Part shown: positions 1-6,313 of the stretch, one piece after another
How the letters are laid out: every line of letters starts with the position of its first letter
Position numbering within the stretch: position 1 is the first letter of the stretch
Source: Candidatus Bathyarchaeota archaeon
GTDB lineage: Archaea; Thermoproteota; Bathyarchaeia; Bathyarchaeales; Bathycorpusculaceae
Assembly (NCBI GenBank): GCA_003601785.1
Contig: PIYA01000045.1
Coordinates: 1-19,040, forward strand
DNA length: 19,040 bases
Reading direction: 5' to 3'
The notes under the pieces: generated by a model
The model's input: the letters and a program-made list of their open reading frames with translations, nothing else
Told to the model about the DNA's origin: nothing
Database searches by the model: none
Translations under genes and position numbers: made by a program

Positions 1-19
1 TTTAAGATTCGTTTCCCCC

Positions 20-38
20 GTTTCGGGCTAGCCGAAAC
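20..38. terminator. Small hairpin just after the last viral gene
   Basis: A perfect 7-bp stem (GTTTCGG / CCGAAAC) with a 5-nt loop lies 3 nt beyond the stop codon of the 83-aa viral protein on the minus strand. No long T-run follows it, so it could be a weak terminator, an RNA-processing element or a chance palindrome. Confidence 0.3.
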
Positions 39-41
39 AGT

Positions 42-293
42 TTAGGAACGTGAGATTTGCTGGAGGGTGCCGTCCGAGTTCCAGGTGAAGTTTAACGTGA
101 AAAGAAGCTCGTCGCCATCGTAGCCCTCTAATGCTGATAAGGTGCCGTCTGTGTTCCAAGTGAAAGCGTATCTGCTTATTTTCTTGTTAGGTTTGACCGC
201 CGTGAGGTTGCTGTTCAGCAAGTCTGTTATTCTGTCGTGTATGTGCTTGTAGGCTTGGTCGTACTGGCTCCACGGAATCTGGTTCTCACTCAT
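42..293 (-). CDS. Small viral protein with two FTWN-x-DGTL repeats
   Basis: This 83-aa protein is of unknown function. The N-terminal half (about residues 1-38) is charged and probably helical. The C-terminal half has two copies of a short beta motif, FTWNTDGTL at about 44-52 and FTWNSDGTL at about 69-77, separated by an acidic GYDGDE segment. Such repeats recall YD-type and tail-fibre or adsorption beta repeats, but the family is not identified. The ATG is preceded by GAGG at a suitable distance. It follows the two-TM protein by 13 nt on the same strand, so it belongs to the late viral operon. A structural or baseplate role is a guess from position. Confidence 0.6.
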   Translation of the reverse strand: MSENQIPWSQYDQAYKHIHDRITDLLNSNLTAVKPNKKISRYAFTWNTDGTLSALEGYDGDELLFTLNFTWNSDGTLQQISRS

Positions 294-306
294 TTTCAGC
301 CTCTCA

Positions 307-546
307 CTACGGTTTTACAGAGTCCACGAGCTTCTGTAACCAGACGGTCACCGCCGTTGGACCCACCAGAGCCGTGTAAACGTCGAAGGTCATGCCGGAC
401 AAGTCCAAGCCTAAGGCTGTGAAGGTGCCTATGGCTATTGTTCGCAGAAACTTCTTCCAACTGAAGGGCTTCTCCTGCGATGCGTACCCTAGGAAAGCAT
501 AAAGCATCGCCGAGCAGACGCCTAAGCCAACGTTCAACATGTTCAT
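307..546 (-). CDS. Small two-TM viral membrane protein, holin-sized
   Basis: This is a 79-aa protein with two hydrophobic segments. The first is near the N-terminus (about residues 3-21) and the second lies at about 30-68, around a Gly/Ala/Thr-rich stretch. A basic SWKKF patch sits between them and a charged C-terminal tail follows. The ATG at 546 is chosen because a strong GGAGGTG Shine-Dalgarno ends 9 nt upstream. The alternative GTG at 567 would place that Shine-Dalgarno inside the gene. It lies downstream of the portal in the same operon. Size and topology fit a holin or a small virion membrane protein, but no family is recognised and no endolysin is visible nearby. Confidence 0.6.
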   Translation of the reverse strand: MNMLNVGLGVCSAMLYAFLGYASQEKPFSWKKFLRTIAIGTFTALGLDLSGMTFDVYTALVGPTAVTVWLQKLVDSVKP

Positions 547-663
547 TTTATTTTTCACCTCCGTCACACTTTTTCAAGCTGAAATGTGACTTTGAAGTGA
601 TTCCCGCCTCTCTGGATGGTGCGTTTAACATTTGGAGAGGAGAAAGGAGAACACGGAAAATTT

Positions 664-1878
664 TCACGGTTTTACACCTTCCAGAGAAGTTTCGGGTTCT
701 TCCCAGATTTCCCATCCGAATTTAGCCACGTTTTTCCGAAACTCCTCTTGCCGTATAAGCCCCAATTCTGTTGCTTTAAGCATGTCAGCTATGTTGACTT
801 CGGGTGTTTTCGGTGCACCCCAATTCAATCGAACCTTGGCTTTTTTAGGGTTAAATCCGGCTTGGGCTAGAACAACGTCGAAGATTTCCCTTTCCGCCTG
901 TCTCTTTATGTATCTTTGTACGGGTTTTATGAGCATGCTTTGAAGTTCCAAGGCTGCCTTTGCCGAGGCTTCTGTGAAGCCTGGAGTACTGAAAAGTCTG
1001 GGTAGAGGCGTTTCACATCCGAGGTAGAACTGGTTCACTATGTGGTTTATGTAATATTCAAACCGTGCCTTAGGGTCGAGCATCAATGGTTTTATGTCGC
1101 CTTTTCCGCTGTAGAAGAGCCAAGCACCTTCTTCGGAGCGATTTTTTATGGCTCTCTCAAACTTCTGAATCGTCTCTTCATCTGCCTTTTCAAGCAAGGC
1201 TAAGACGTCTGGACCAGCGTATTTCTCGAAGATTTTTGGCATTATCTTCTCGATTTTGGCTTTCATCCAAGCGAAGGATGCTCTTCTGTCGGATTGGAAG
1301 ACCAGCGAGTGTAACAGAACCTGTAAAACTCCCGTTCCAAAACCTGAAGTGCCTATGCAGTTTATTTTCCAGTGGATGACGGATTCTGCGTCGAGAATTT
1401 CCCCACCGTAAGTGTTGCGAAGTTTATAACCATTAATCCTGAAGGGAATTTTCAAGTCTTCCTGCACGTAGCTCTGCTCGATCTTCTCCACGGCGTCTAT
1501 TGGGAGTCTATGTAGGTTTGTAATTCTTTCAGGGATTATCTTGAGCCAGAAATCGTTTCCACAGGCGATAAGTATTCTCGCCATTTCACAGAACAGAGAA
1601 TCCAAGTTAACGTTCTCGTTGAACTGGTCAACAATTTGTTTTGCCTCTTTAGCTTTTTCGTATCGTTCGTTAACCGTTGTGTAGAAACCCATGCCCACGG
1701 CTGATGCCGCAAGCAAATCCACGCTCGCCTTACACGTGGGGTCTCTTTCATAAAGTTTTATGACATCAGCCAAAGGAATCCTTGGCGTTTCATACACCGT
1801 TGAAGATTCAGGCACTGCGTACCCGCTTTTTCTTTTACGTGTGAACGCTTCAACTAGACGTTTCAAAAGGCTGTTCAA
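664..1878 (-). CDS. Phage-type portal protein
   Basis: This 404-aa protein has portal-family features. The N-terminus is basic (RLVEAFTRKRKSG) and is followed by a region resembling the start of HK97/SPP1-like portals (ERDPTCKASVDLLAASAVGMGF, in part). Then come an early aromatic segment with LIACGNDFW, a beta-rich core ending in AESVIHWK, the helix following GTGVLQ, and a late helical stem with Gln-rich KAALELQSML. The portal forms the dodecameric ring at the capsid vertex through which the terminase packages DNA. Its length is near the lower end for the family. The start overlaps the stop of the winged-helix gene by 4 nt, implying translational coupling. It lies downstream of the capsid gene, which is not the usual order. 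Confidence 0.8.
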   Translation of the reverse strand: MNSLLKRLVEAFTRKRKSGYAVPESSTVYETPRIPLADVIKLYERDPTCKASVDLLAASAVGMGFYTTVNERYEKAKEAKQIVDQFNENVNLDSLFCEMARILIACGNDFWLKIIPERITNLHRLPIDAVEKIEQSYVQEDLKIPFRINGYKLRNTYGGEILDAESVIHWKINCIGTSGFGTGVLQVLLHSLVFQSDRRASFAWMKAKIEKIMPKIFEKYAGPDVLALLEKADEETIQKFERAIKNRSEEGAWLFYSGKGDIKPLMLDPKARFEYYINHIVNQFYLGCETPLPRLFSTPGFTEASAKAALELQSMLIKPVQRYIKRQAEREIFDVVLAQAGFNPKKAKVRLNWGAPKTPEVNIADMLKATELGLIRQEEFRKNVAKFGWEIWEEPETSLEGVKP

Positions 1879-2117
1879 GATAAGCCCTCCAGAAGTTTCA
1901 AACCCTTATCTGTGATTGTGTAAGGGTCTCTGTGGCGTTCACCACTCTTTTTCACGTATCCCTTTTGAACGAGATAGCGGAATATTCCCTCGAATGTGCT
2001 GTGGGTTCCGCATCGCTTGACAGTTCTTTTCTCCAGCTCTGTTCTGCCTAACGGAGTTTTTTTAAGCTCGTTTAACACGGTTTTTGCAAGACGTAACCTT
2101 TCATCAAGCCTACGCAT
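1875..2117 (-). CDS. Small winged-helix protein in the viral head operon
   Basis: This 80-aa basic protein is a probable winged helix-turn-helix. Helix 1 is at about residues 2-18. A helix-turn-helix follows (GRTELEKRTVKRCGTHSTFEGIFRYL, in part), and the wing runs KKSGERHRDPYTITDKG, ending in LKLLEGL. The 'YxITDKGLKLLEGL' ending is typical of archaeal PadR/ArsR-like and winged-helix proteins that predict DNA binding. The ATG at 2117 is preferred over the TTG at 2120. The gene overlaps its upstream neighbour by 8 bp and the portal by 4 bp. A position between capsid and portal suggests a virion- or packaging-associated DNA-binding role, possibly terminase small-subunit-like, but a transcription regulator is equally possible. 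Confidence 0.7.
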   Translation of the reverse strand: MRRLDERLRLAKTVLNELKKTPLGRTELEKRTVKRCGTHSTFEGIFRYLVQKGYVKKSGERHRDPYTITDKGLKLLEGLS

Positions 2118-2373
2118 CAAACCTGACCTCCACGGGTTTTTGTGAACTATAAAAGGGGGGTGAATGATTGTTACAGACCATAATGATGTTTAAGTCGTGT
2201 TTGCCGTCCGAGCCGTAGGTGTTCGCTGCCAAATCAGGCTTGTAATGTTGCATTTCGGCTCCGCATATTGGGCAGTAACGCCAACAGTCGCAGAGTACAA
2301 TCGCATCTTCACTGTCTGAATAGTAGATTTTTCCGCATCTCGGACATTTGCCCTTGAACACTCTGTGCGTCAT
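2110..2373 (-). CDS. Zinc-ribbon protein of the viral head operon
   Basis: This 87-aa protein has an N-terminal CPRCG (about residues 10-14), a central CDCW (about 28-31) and CPICG (about 34-38). That gives a six-cysteine arrangement fitting one or two zinc-binding knuckles. The remaining ~50 residues are His/Asn-rich with a further Cys (MVCNNH) and show no recognised fold. The gene sits 24 nt after the capsid gene and overlaps the winged-helix gene. GGAG lies 8 nt upstream of the ATG. Zinc ribbons in viral head operons may bind nucleic acid or other virion proteins, but the role here is not known. Confidence 0.7.
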   Translation of the reverse strand: MTHRVFKGKCPRCGKIYYSDSEDAIVLCDCWRYCPICGAEMQHYKPDLAANTYGSDGKHDLNIIMVCNNHSPPFYSSQKPVEVRFDA

Positions 2374-2397
2374 TGGTTAAACTCCGCTCGGGTGATT

Positions 2398-3357
2398 TTA
2401 CAGGGTTGTTTTGATGTTAACCATCTTTGCAACAGCGTTGCTTCTTAGGATGCCTAAGCCAAACCTTGTTGTCGCTCTGACACCGAACTCTCCCGTTTTC
2501 GGTTCTTCCCAATCCTCAACTGTTACGTCTCTTCGCAGAAGCATGACCGCAGCTACTCGTGTGTCTACGGCGTAGGCTGTTCCGTTTGCCACCAAGGTGC
2601 TTGCCTGCACTTTCATTCCCAAAACCGATGTTACGACGCCTTGCTCAATGTCCGTCTGTGAAGATGGCAAATAGCTTGCTTTGATGAATTTGTCGTCGCT
2701 TAAGAGCTGATGCAGTTGTGTTTCATGAACCACAAGAACCGTTGGACGCCAGTTTTCACCGCGAACGGCGTTGTGAAGTTTGAGCACGGCGCTCCAGTCC
2801 ATGGCTGCATTACCCTGATCTATAGCGTCTCCACCCGCCAGGTCGCTGTTACTTACACTTGCGTAAAGCGAAAGAATCTGTTCTGTTTCTCTCTCGCCTA
2901 ACGCCCTTCCAACCTTCTCAACCATGTTCTGCATGACGTTCCATGTGGCGTCTTCCAGAAACTCACGGGTCCACTGCTCTGAAGCTTCTGCAAGCTGATC
3001 AGTGTATATGTCAACGGTGTTGACTTTCGCTCCGCTTAACCTTGCAACGGAGCCTTCAGCGTATTTGTAGGCGACAGCCTTAGCATCCAAAGGAAACCTT
3101 TCCATGGATTCGGTTGTCGGGCGCACTGTGATTATGTTTCTTCCTATAAGCTCCGGATACGCACATTCAACCAGAGTATCGTACATCTTTCCGATGGCAC
3201 CTATCATGTCGCTGAACAAGCCTTCTCTAACGCCGACTTCCGTGTAACGTTTGAAGAACGGGTGGACGGTAGCCTTGCGCTTTAAACCTTCAACTAAACG
3301 TCTGAACTCGCCATCTTGCTGCATCAAGCTTTCAAAAAGTTTAGGTTTCATGTCCAT
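2398..3357 (-). CDS. HK97-type major capsid protein
   Basis: This 319-aa protein is of the size and layout expected for an HK97-fold coat protein. The N-terminal helical arm is at about residues 1-60. An E-loop-like segment and the spine follow, with a DIYTDQLAEASEQWTREF stretch resembling the long backbone-helix region. The P-domain contains 'PTVLVVHETQLHQLL', the common capsid motif where a target position is read by name in many phages. The C-terminal A-domain ends in GVRATTRFGLGILRSNAVAKM. The start is chosen at the ATG 3357, which overlaps the DUF2190 stop as TGATG. A GTG one codon upstream is possible. There is no N-terminal scaffold, and the protease/scaffold gene is three genes upstream. 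Confidence 0.85.
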   Translation of the reverse strand: MDMKPKLFESLMQQDGEFRRLVEGLKRKATVHPFFKRYTEVGVREGLFSDMIGAIGKMYDTLVECAYPELIGRNIITVRPTTESMERFPLDAKAVAYKYAEGSVARLSGAKVNTVDIYTDQLAEASEQWTREFLEDATWNVMQNMVEKVGRALGERETEQILSLYASVSNSDLAGGDAIDQGNAAMDWSAVLKLHNAVRGENWRPTVLVVHETQLHQLLSDDKFIKASYLPSSQTDIEQGVVTSVLGMKVQASTLVANGTAYAVDTRVAAVMLLRRDVTVEDWEEPKTGEFGVRATTRFGLGILRSNAVAKMVNIKTTL

Positions 3358-3784
3358 CACTTCCCAACGAAAATGAAGATCAAATCGTCAGCGGTGGTTG
3401 AAGATTCCAAGGCTGTTCCAAGCTTACGATTGTAATAAATAGTGTACGTGGCTGTGCCGCTCTCATCCACCGCTTGATCCTCAAGTTCAACGACGCGTTT
3501 GTTTGAGTCTGCACCGTAAACAGCTGACCCTCTGGTTATGGCTCCACCAGCTTTCACCTTGACTCTTCCTCGGATTAAAACGGGACATTTCTCTCCGGAT
3601 GCAACGGTTTTTGTCGCTATGCCTATGCAATTCTGGGCTGATGTCGCCGAACTGACGGCGTCATCATCGCTTAGGTAAACGGGATCTCCCTTCGTTATCG
3701 CTGCACTGTAAAGGTTTCAATTACGGCGTTCGGATCATCTGTCTCTCCGATATCCATCCACGTCTTACCTGTCTTGTCAGCCAT
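3357..3784 (-). pseudogene. DUF2190 capsid decoration-like protein, frameshifted
   Basis: The reading frame begins at the ATG 3784 (MADKTGKTWMDIGETDD...), stops at a TAA at 3697-3695, and continues in another frame as AAITKGDPVYLSDDDAV... to the stop at 3357. The joined product would be 142 aa and matches DUF2190 proteins: AITKGDPVYL, a central 'VLIRGRVKVKAGGAITRGS' (in part), and a C-terminal beta-strand ending FIFVGK. The family is found in tailed-phage head operons and is thought to decorate or stabilise capsids. The two frames overlap in 3698-3716, so one base appears to be missing there. No start codon exists in the second frame before the GTG at 3557. The lesion may be a real mutation or a sequence error. 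Confidence 0.8.
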
Positions 3785-3978
3785 CAAGCATCACTCTCCC
3801 TTTTCTCGTCTTCGGTTTCAGCCAGTTCGTCCTGGCTTACTTCCCACGTCACGTTAGGTGACAAGGATTCAAGTCTGCGGAGGCGTTCTTCTATGTCGAT
3901 AAGCCACTTGGTTAGGAGGCTGTTTGGGAGAACGTTCTTCTTAGCTAGTTCATATGGGTGCTTTTCTTGTTCGTTCAT
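3784..3978 (-). CDS. Small coiled-coil protein of the viral head operon
   Basis: This 64-aa acidic protein has no recognised family. The central segment (about residues 20-40, LLTKWLIDIEERLRRLESL in part) has heptad-like leucines and looks like a short coiled coil. The C-terminus is Glu/Asp-rich. It overlaps the end of the protease gene by 29 bp and its stop overlaps the DUF2190 start as TGATG, so it is embedded in a translationally coupled run. A head-assembly accessory or scaffold fragment is a reasonable guess, not a demonstrated function. Confidence 0.5.
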   Translation of the reverse strand: MNEQEKHPYELAKKNVLPNSLLTKWLIDIEERLRRLESLSPNVTWEVSQDELAETEDEKRESDA

Positions 3979-5671
3979 CTTTCCTCACTCTCTTGCGAAG
4001 CTTCAAAACGACTCCGCGTAGTTCTTGACAGAGCCTCTGGGGACCGAATCCCCAGCTTCTCTCAACCATAGGACTCGGAAGGACGTTCTGAATCATTTTT
4101 ATAGCGTCTTCAACGGGAATCATGGACTTCGAATTCTTCAGCAAACCTTCAACAACGTTTTTACCCTCAAGCTTTCCACCAACCAACTTCTCAAGCCTTT
4201 CAATTCTGGTCGTCAAAGCATTAACGGCGTCGTTAACTTTGTCTACAACCTCTTCTATACTTGCGATCAACTCGTCCATGGTCGGTTCCTCAGCAACCTC
4301 CAACGCTATTTCCTCGTTTTCACCAGAATCTTGTTCGTTTTGCTCAACGATTTTCGCTTCTTCAGCAGGCATCCCTATGCCCAAACGTTTCTTCACGCTT
4401 CCAAGAACACGCATGGCTTTCTGTTTGTACTCTTCTGGAATTTCACTTTGAGGGACTCTCGCGTTTGCGTTTCTCAGATGGGGTAGGTCTATCTTGCCCT
4501 GAGCGTTTTTGTATGGAAACTTCCGCAGTTTTCTTGGAACGGTTTTACCTTCCTCGTCCTTTTCTCCGCCTGGGAGAATAACGGCGAAGGCTGAGTCCGG
4601 TAGGTCATCGATGTATTCCCTTGTCCAGATTCTCTCTGAAAGCTGTTTTTTCTCTTTCATTTTTTCCAGCCCTTTCAGCGGTGTCTGTAACGGAACAGAA
4701 ACACCTGCTGGAGCCGTGTAATGTGGGTGTAGAAGAAGCCAGTCTCGAATCTTGTTTTCATCCCACATTTTTTCTTTTGAAAAGAAGATGCTTTGAACCC
4801 GCTGGATTTCAGGTTCATCCCTCAATTTTCCAATTATGGCGAGAACACCGTTGTCCTTGTCAAGCCAGACGGTGCTGAAATGCTCGGGCATAAACGCCGC
4901 TGCGTCCTGGTAAAAGCCTAAGACGTATTCTCCTGCTATTATTGGTTCAAAATTCTGTTCTTTAGCGTGGAGTTTTTCAAGGACTTGGATGTTTGTTTCC
5001 GGTATGCCTGGGACGGCTACGAGGCTTAACTCGGCGTTGTGTAAACCGTGGGGAACCTTTCCGTCTGAAAGGTCTATGGCTTCGTAGTCTGCGCCTACGC
5101 TGACGTGTTGAATTAAGCCTTTACGAATTTTAGCCGCAACCTCGTCGTCGTAGATTTCAGCTTCATACCAAAGATTTTGTCCATCCCACTCGGTTTTTGT
5201 AACCTTTCCAACAGCGTTCGGAACAGCGACGTGTTCAACGTAAACTGGTGCGGAAACAAGTTTTTTCGTGAAAGCCTGCAGTTCTTCAGGCGTGTAAATG
5301 TTGAAGTTACGGCTCATGCCAGCTGTCATGGCTACACCGCGGATTTTAAGCGGTTTGTCAACTATTTTCTCCAAAACCTTGAATGGCATTATGGCTGAAA
5401 CGTGTTCTCTCACGGCTTTGTCTTTCTTATGCTTGTCAAACCAAGCCTTAGCTTTCTCAACGGTCCAACCCTTGCTCTTGTCGAAAAGATACGTTTGAAC
5501 CTCTGTTGTATCCTTACCTTTAGGTTTACCCACAACAGCCTTGATGCCCTCCCTCTCGCTCAAAACAACGGTGCGTAAACTGCCCAGCTGAAACTCTTCA
5601 GGGCTTCGATGGCCGCTGCGAATGTACTGTTCGGTTTCCTCCCAAGGCAACTTCACACCAACCTTACACAA
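3950..5671 (-). CDS. Prohead protease with scaffold-like C-terminus
   Basis: This 573-aa multidomain protein processes or organises capsid assembly. Residues ~8-95 hold an N-terminal module ending in a VQTYLFDKSKGW...WFDKHK motif. The protease-like core is at ~95-235, with candidate catalytic His147 (VEHVAVP) and Ser191 (HVSVGAD) and the typical ELSLVAVPGIP strand. A second copy of the motif is at ~292-315 (VQSIFFSKEKMW...WLLLH). Residues ~355-435 hold an 'LPDSAF...GG' module with HLRNANAR and VPQSEIPEEYKQKA, common in phage XkdF/prohead proteins. A coiled coil follows at ~465-500 and a basic tail at ~535-573. The start is uncertain: TTG 5671 or GTG 5656. An A/T-rich TATA-like element lies upstream. 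Confidence 0.8.
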   Translation of the reverse strand: MCKVGVKLPWEETEQYIRSGHRSPEEFQLGSLRTVVLSEREGIKAVVGKPKGKDTTEVQTYLFDKSKGWTVEKAKAWFDKHKKDKAVREHVSAIMPFKVLEKIVDKPLKIRGVAMTAGMSRNFNIYTPEELQAFTKKLVSAPVYVEHVAVPNAVGKVTKTEWDGQNLWYEAEIYDDEVAAKIRKGLIQHVSVGADYEAIDLSDGKVPHGLHNAELSLVAVPGIPETNIQVLEKLHAKEQNFEPIIAGEYVLGFYQDAAAFMPEHFSTVWLDKDNGVLAIIGKLRDEPEIQRVQSIFFSKEKMWDENKIRDWLLLHPHYTAPAGVSVPLQTPLKGLEKMKEKKQLSERIWTREYIDDLPDSAFAVILPGGEKDEEGKTVPRKLRKFPYKNAQGKIDLPHLRNANARVPQSEIPEEYKQKAMRVLGSVKKRLGIGMPAEEAKIVEQNEQDSGENEEIALEVAEEPTMDELIASIEEVVDKVNDAVNALTTRIERLEKLVGGKLEGKNVVEGLLKNSKSMIPVEDAIKMIQNVLPSPMVERSWGFGPQRLCQELRGVVLKLRKRVRKDERTRKAPI

Positions 5672-5683
5672 CTAACACCAAAC

Positions 5684-5697
5684 TAATATAGAATAAA
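5684..5697 (-). promoter_or_regulatory. Candidate TATA-like promoter of the viral head operon
   Basis: On the minus strand the sequence reads TTTATTCTATATTA, centred about 16-23 nt before the first codon of the protease gene. This fits an archaeal TATA box with a very short or absent leader. The region has no other obvious signals. Support is only by position and composition. Confidence 0.3.
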
Positions 5698-5785
5698 CTG
5701 AAAAAGCGAATTGTACAACCCATAGACCAACAAAGGGGCTAATCTAAGGCTCCACACGTGGGTGAAACTGCGAAAGTGATGTGGA

Positions 5786-5980
5786 ATGCCTAGAAAACGC
5801 ATAGTTAAAGTTGCCTTAAGCAGGGAACAGAAGGAAATTCTCGACGAGATCGCCATAAAACTTGGAATAAGTGAGAGTGAAGCCTTGCGGACGGCTTTTA
5901 TGAATTACGCTAAAGAATTAAGCTTAATAAAAGAGTGGATGCAAAACAAGGGTTTCCATGTCTTTCCGCGTAAAAAATAA
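5786..5980 (+). CDS. Small ribbon-helix-helix (CopG-like) protein
   Basis: This 64-aa protein has the CopG/Arc pattern. A basic N-terminal beta-strand (PRKRIVKVALS, about residues 2-12) is followed by helix 1 (REQKEILDEIAIKLG), a turn at ISES, and helix 2 (EALRTAFMNYAKEL). A C-terminal extension of ~18 residues ends in PRKK. Such proteins are usually DNA-binding dimers acting as repressors or antitoxins. No toxin partner is visible. It starts directly beyond the inferred right edge of the viral block and divergently from it, so it could be a viral repressor or a host gene. A T-rich stretch follows the stop. Confidence 0.7.
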   Translation: MPRKRIVKVALSREQKEILDEIAIKLGISESEALRTAFMNYAKELSLIKEWMQNKGFHVFPRKK

Positions 5981-6017
5981 AAATTTCTTTTTCACGATTA
6001 TTTCAAGGTGATAAATC

Positions 6018-6257
6018 GTGACGGATGAGTTTTGGGATGACTTCTTCAGCTTCCATTTGGGACCTTGGGGTCTATACTTAGGCCCTTCTAGGCCCTTCAG
6101 AATCAGCTACCACAGAACATCAGACTCTCACATACTGCGTTTAAAGATAAACCCCGAAGTTAAGAAGGAGGAGATAAAAGCAAGATTCGTCAAGCCGGGT
6201 GTTCTCGAAATCGAGTGGCCTAGAAAGATAAAGGGAGAGGAAATTCCCATAGAATAA
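6018..6257 (+). CDS. Very short Hsp20/alpha-crystallin-like protein
   Basis: This 79-aa protein begins with GTG, preceded by AAGGTGA 6 nt upstream. Residues ~26-79 resemble the alpha-crystallin domain core: a strand SHILRLKINP, the turn VKKEEIKARF, the typical GVLEIEWPR strand (compare GVLxITLPK in Hsp20s) and a C-terminal IPIE that matches the IxI oligomerisation motif. The N-terminus is short and aromatic (FWDDFFSFHLGPWGLY). Family members are normally about 120-180 aa, so this is a reduced form, perhaps a divergent small Hsp. It precedes the acetyltransferase by 56 nt, on the same strand. Confidence 0.6.
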   Translation: MTDEFWDDFFSFHLGPWGLYLGPSRPFRISYHRTSDSHILRLKINPEVKKEEIKARFVKPGVLEIEWPRKIKGEEIPIE

Positions 6258-6278
6258 GCCACAACAGCCCTAAAACTC

Positions 6279-6288
6279 ATATTTAACT
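6279..6288 (+). promoter_or_regulatory. Candidate TATA box for the acetyltransferase
   Basis: CATATTTAAC lies centred about 30 nt before the ATG at 6314 with no strong Shine-Dalgarno between. That spacing suits an archaeal leaderless or near-leaderless transcript starting around 6,310. Confidence 0.4.
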
Positions 6289-6313
6289 CTTAGAACTGTA
6301 AAGTTGACCTGGA

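Larger units (their letters stand above)
1..5700 (-). mobile_element. Partial provirus: head module of a tailed (HK97-type) archaeal virus
   Basis: All convincing reading frames here lie on the minus strand and are packed with overlaps of 1 to 29 bp. They include recognisable virion genes: prohead protease, DUF2190 protein, HK97-type major capsid protein and portal. The genes right of about 5,786 are cellular-looking and start on the plus strand, so a virus/host boundary between 5,680 and 5,785 is inferred. No tRNA, integrase or att repeat is visible at that edge. The left end is outside the window, so the terminase, tail genes and other boundary cannot be seen. An episomal or contig-end virus is less likely because cellular genes are contiguous. 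Confidence is high for the viral nature and moderate for the boundary. Confidence 0.85.

Noticed and set aside
3695..3719. Programmed -1 ribosomal frameshift in the DUF2190 gene
   Set aside because: No canonical slippery heptamer and no clear downstream structure. A missing base explains the break more simply.
1..5671. Several plus-strand open frames opposite the viral genes (for example 4025-4486)
   Set aside because: They are shadows of longer minus-strand genes whose families are recognised. Their translations are low in coding character and show no domain.
5672..5785. tRNA gene or att site at the right edge of the provirus
   Set aside because: No cloverleaf-like pattern or tRNA 3' end seen on either strand, and a direct repeat cannot be tested with the left end missing.
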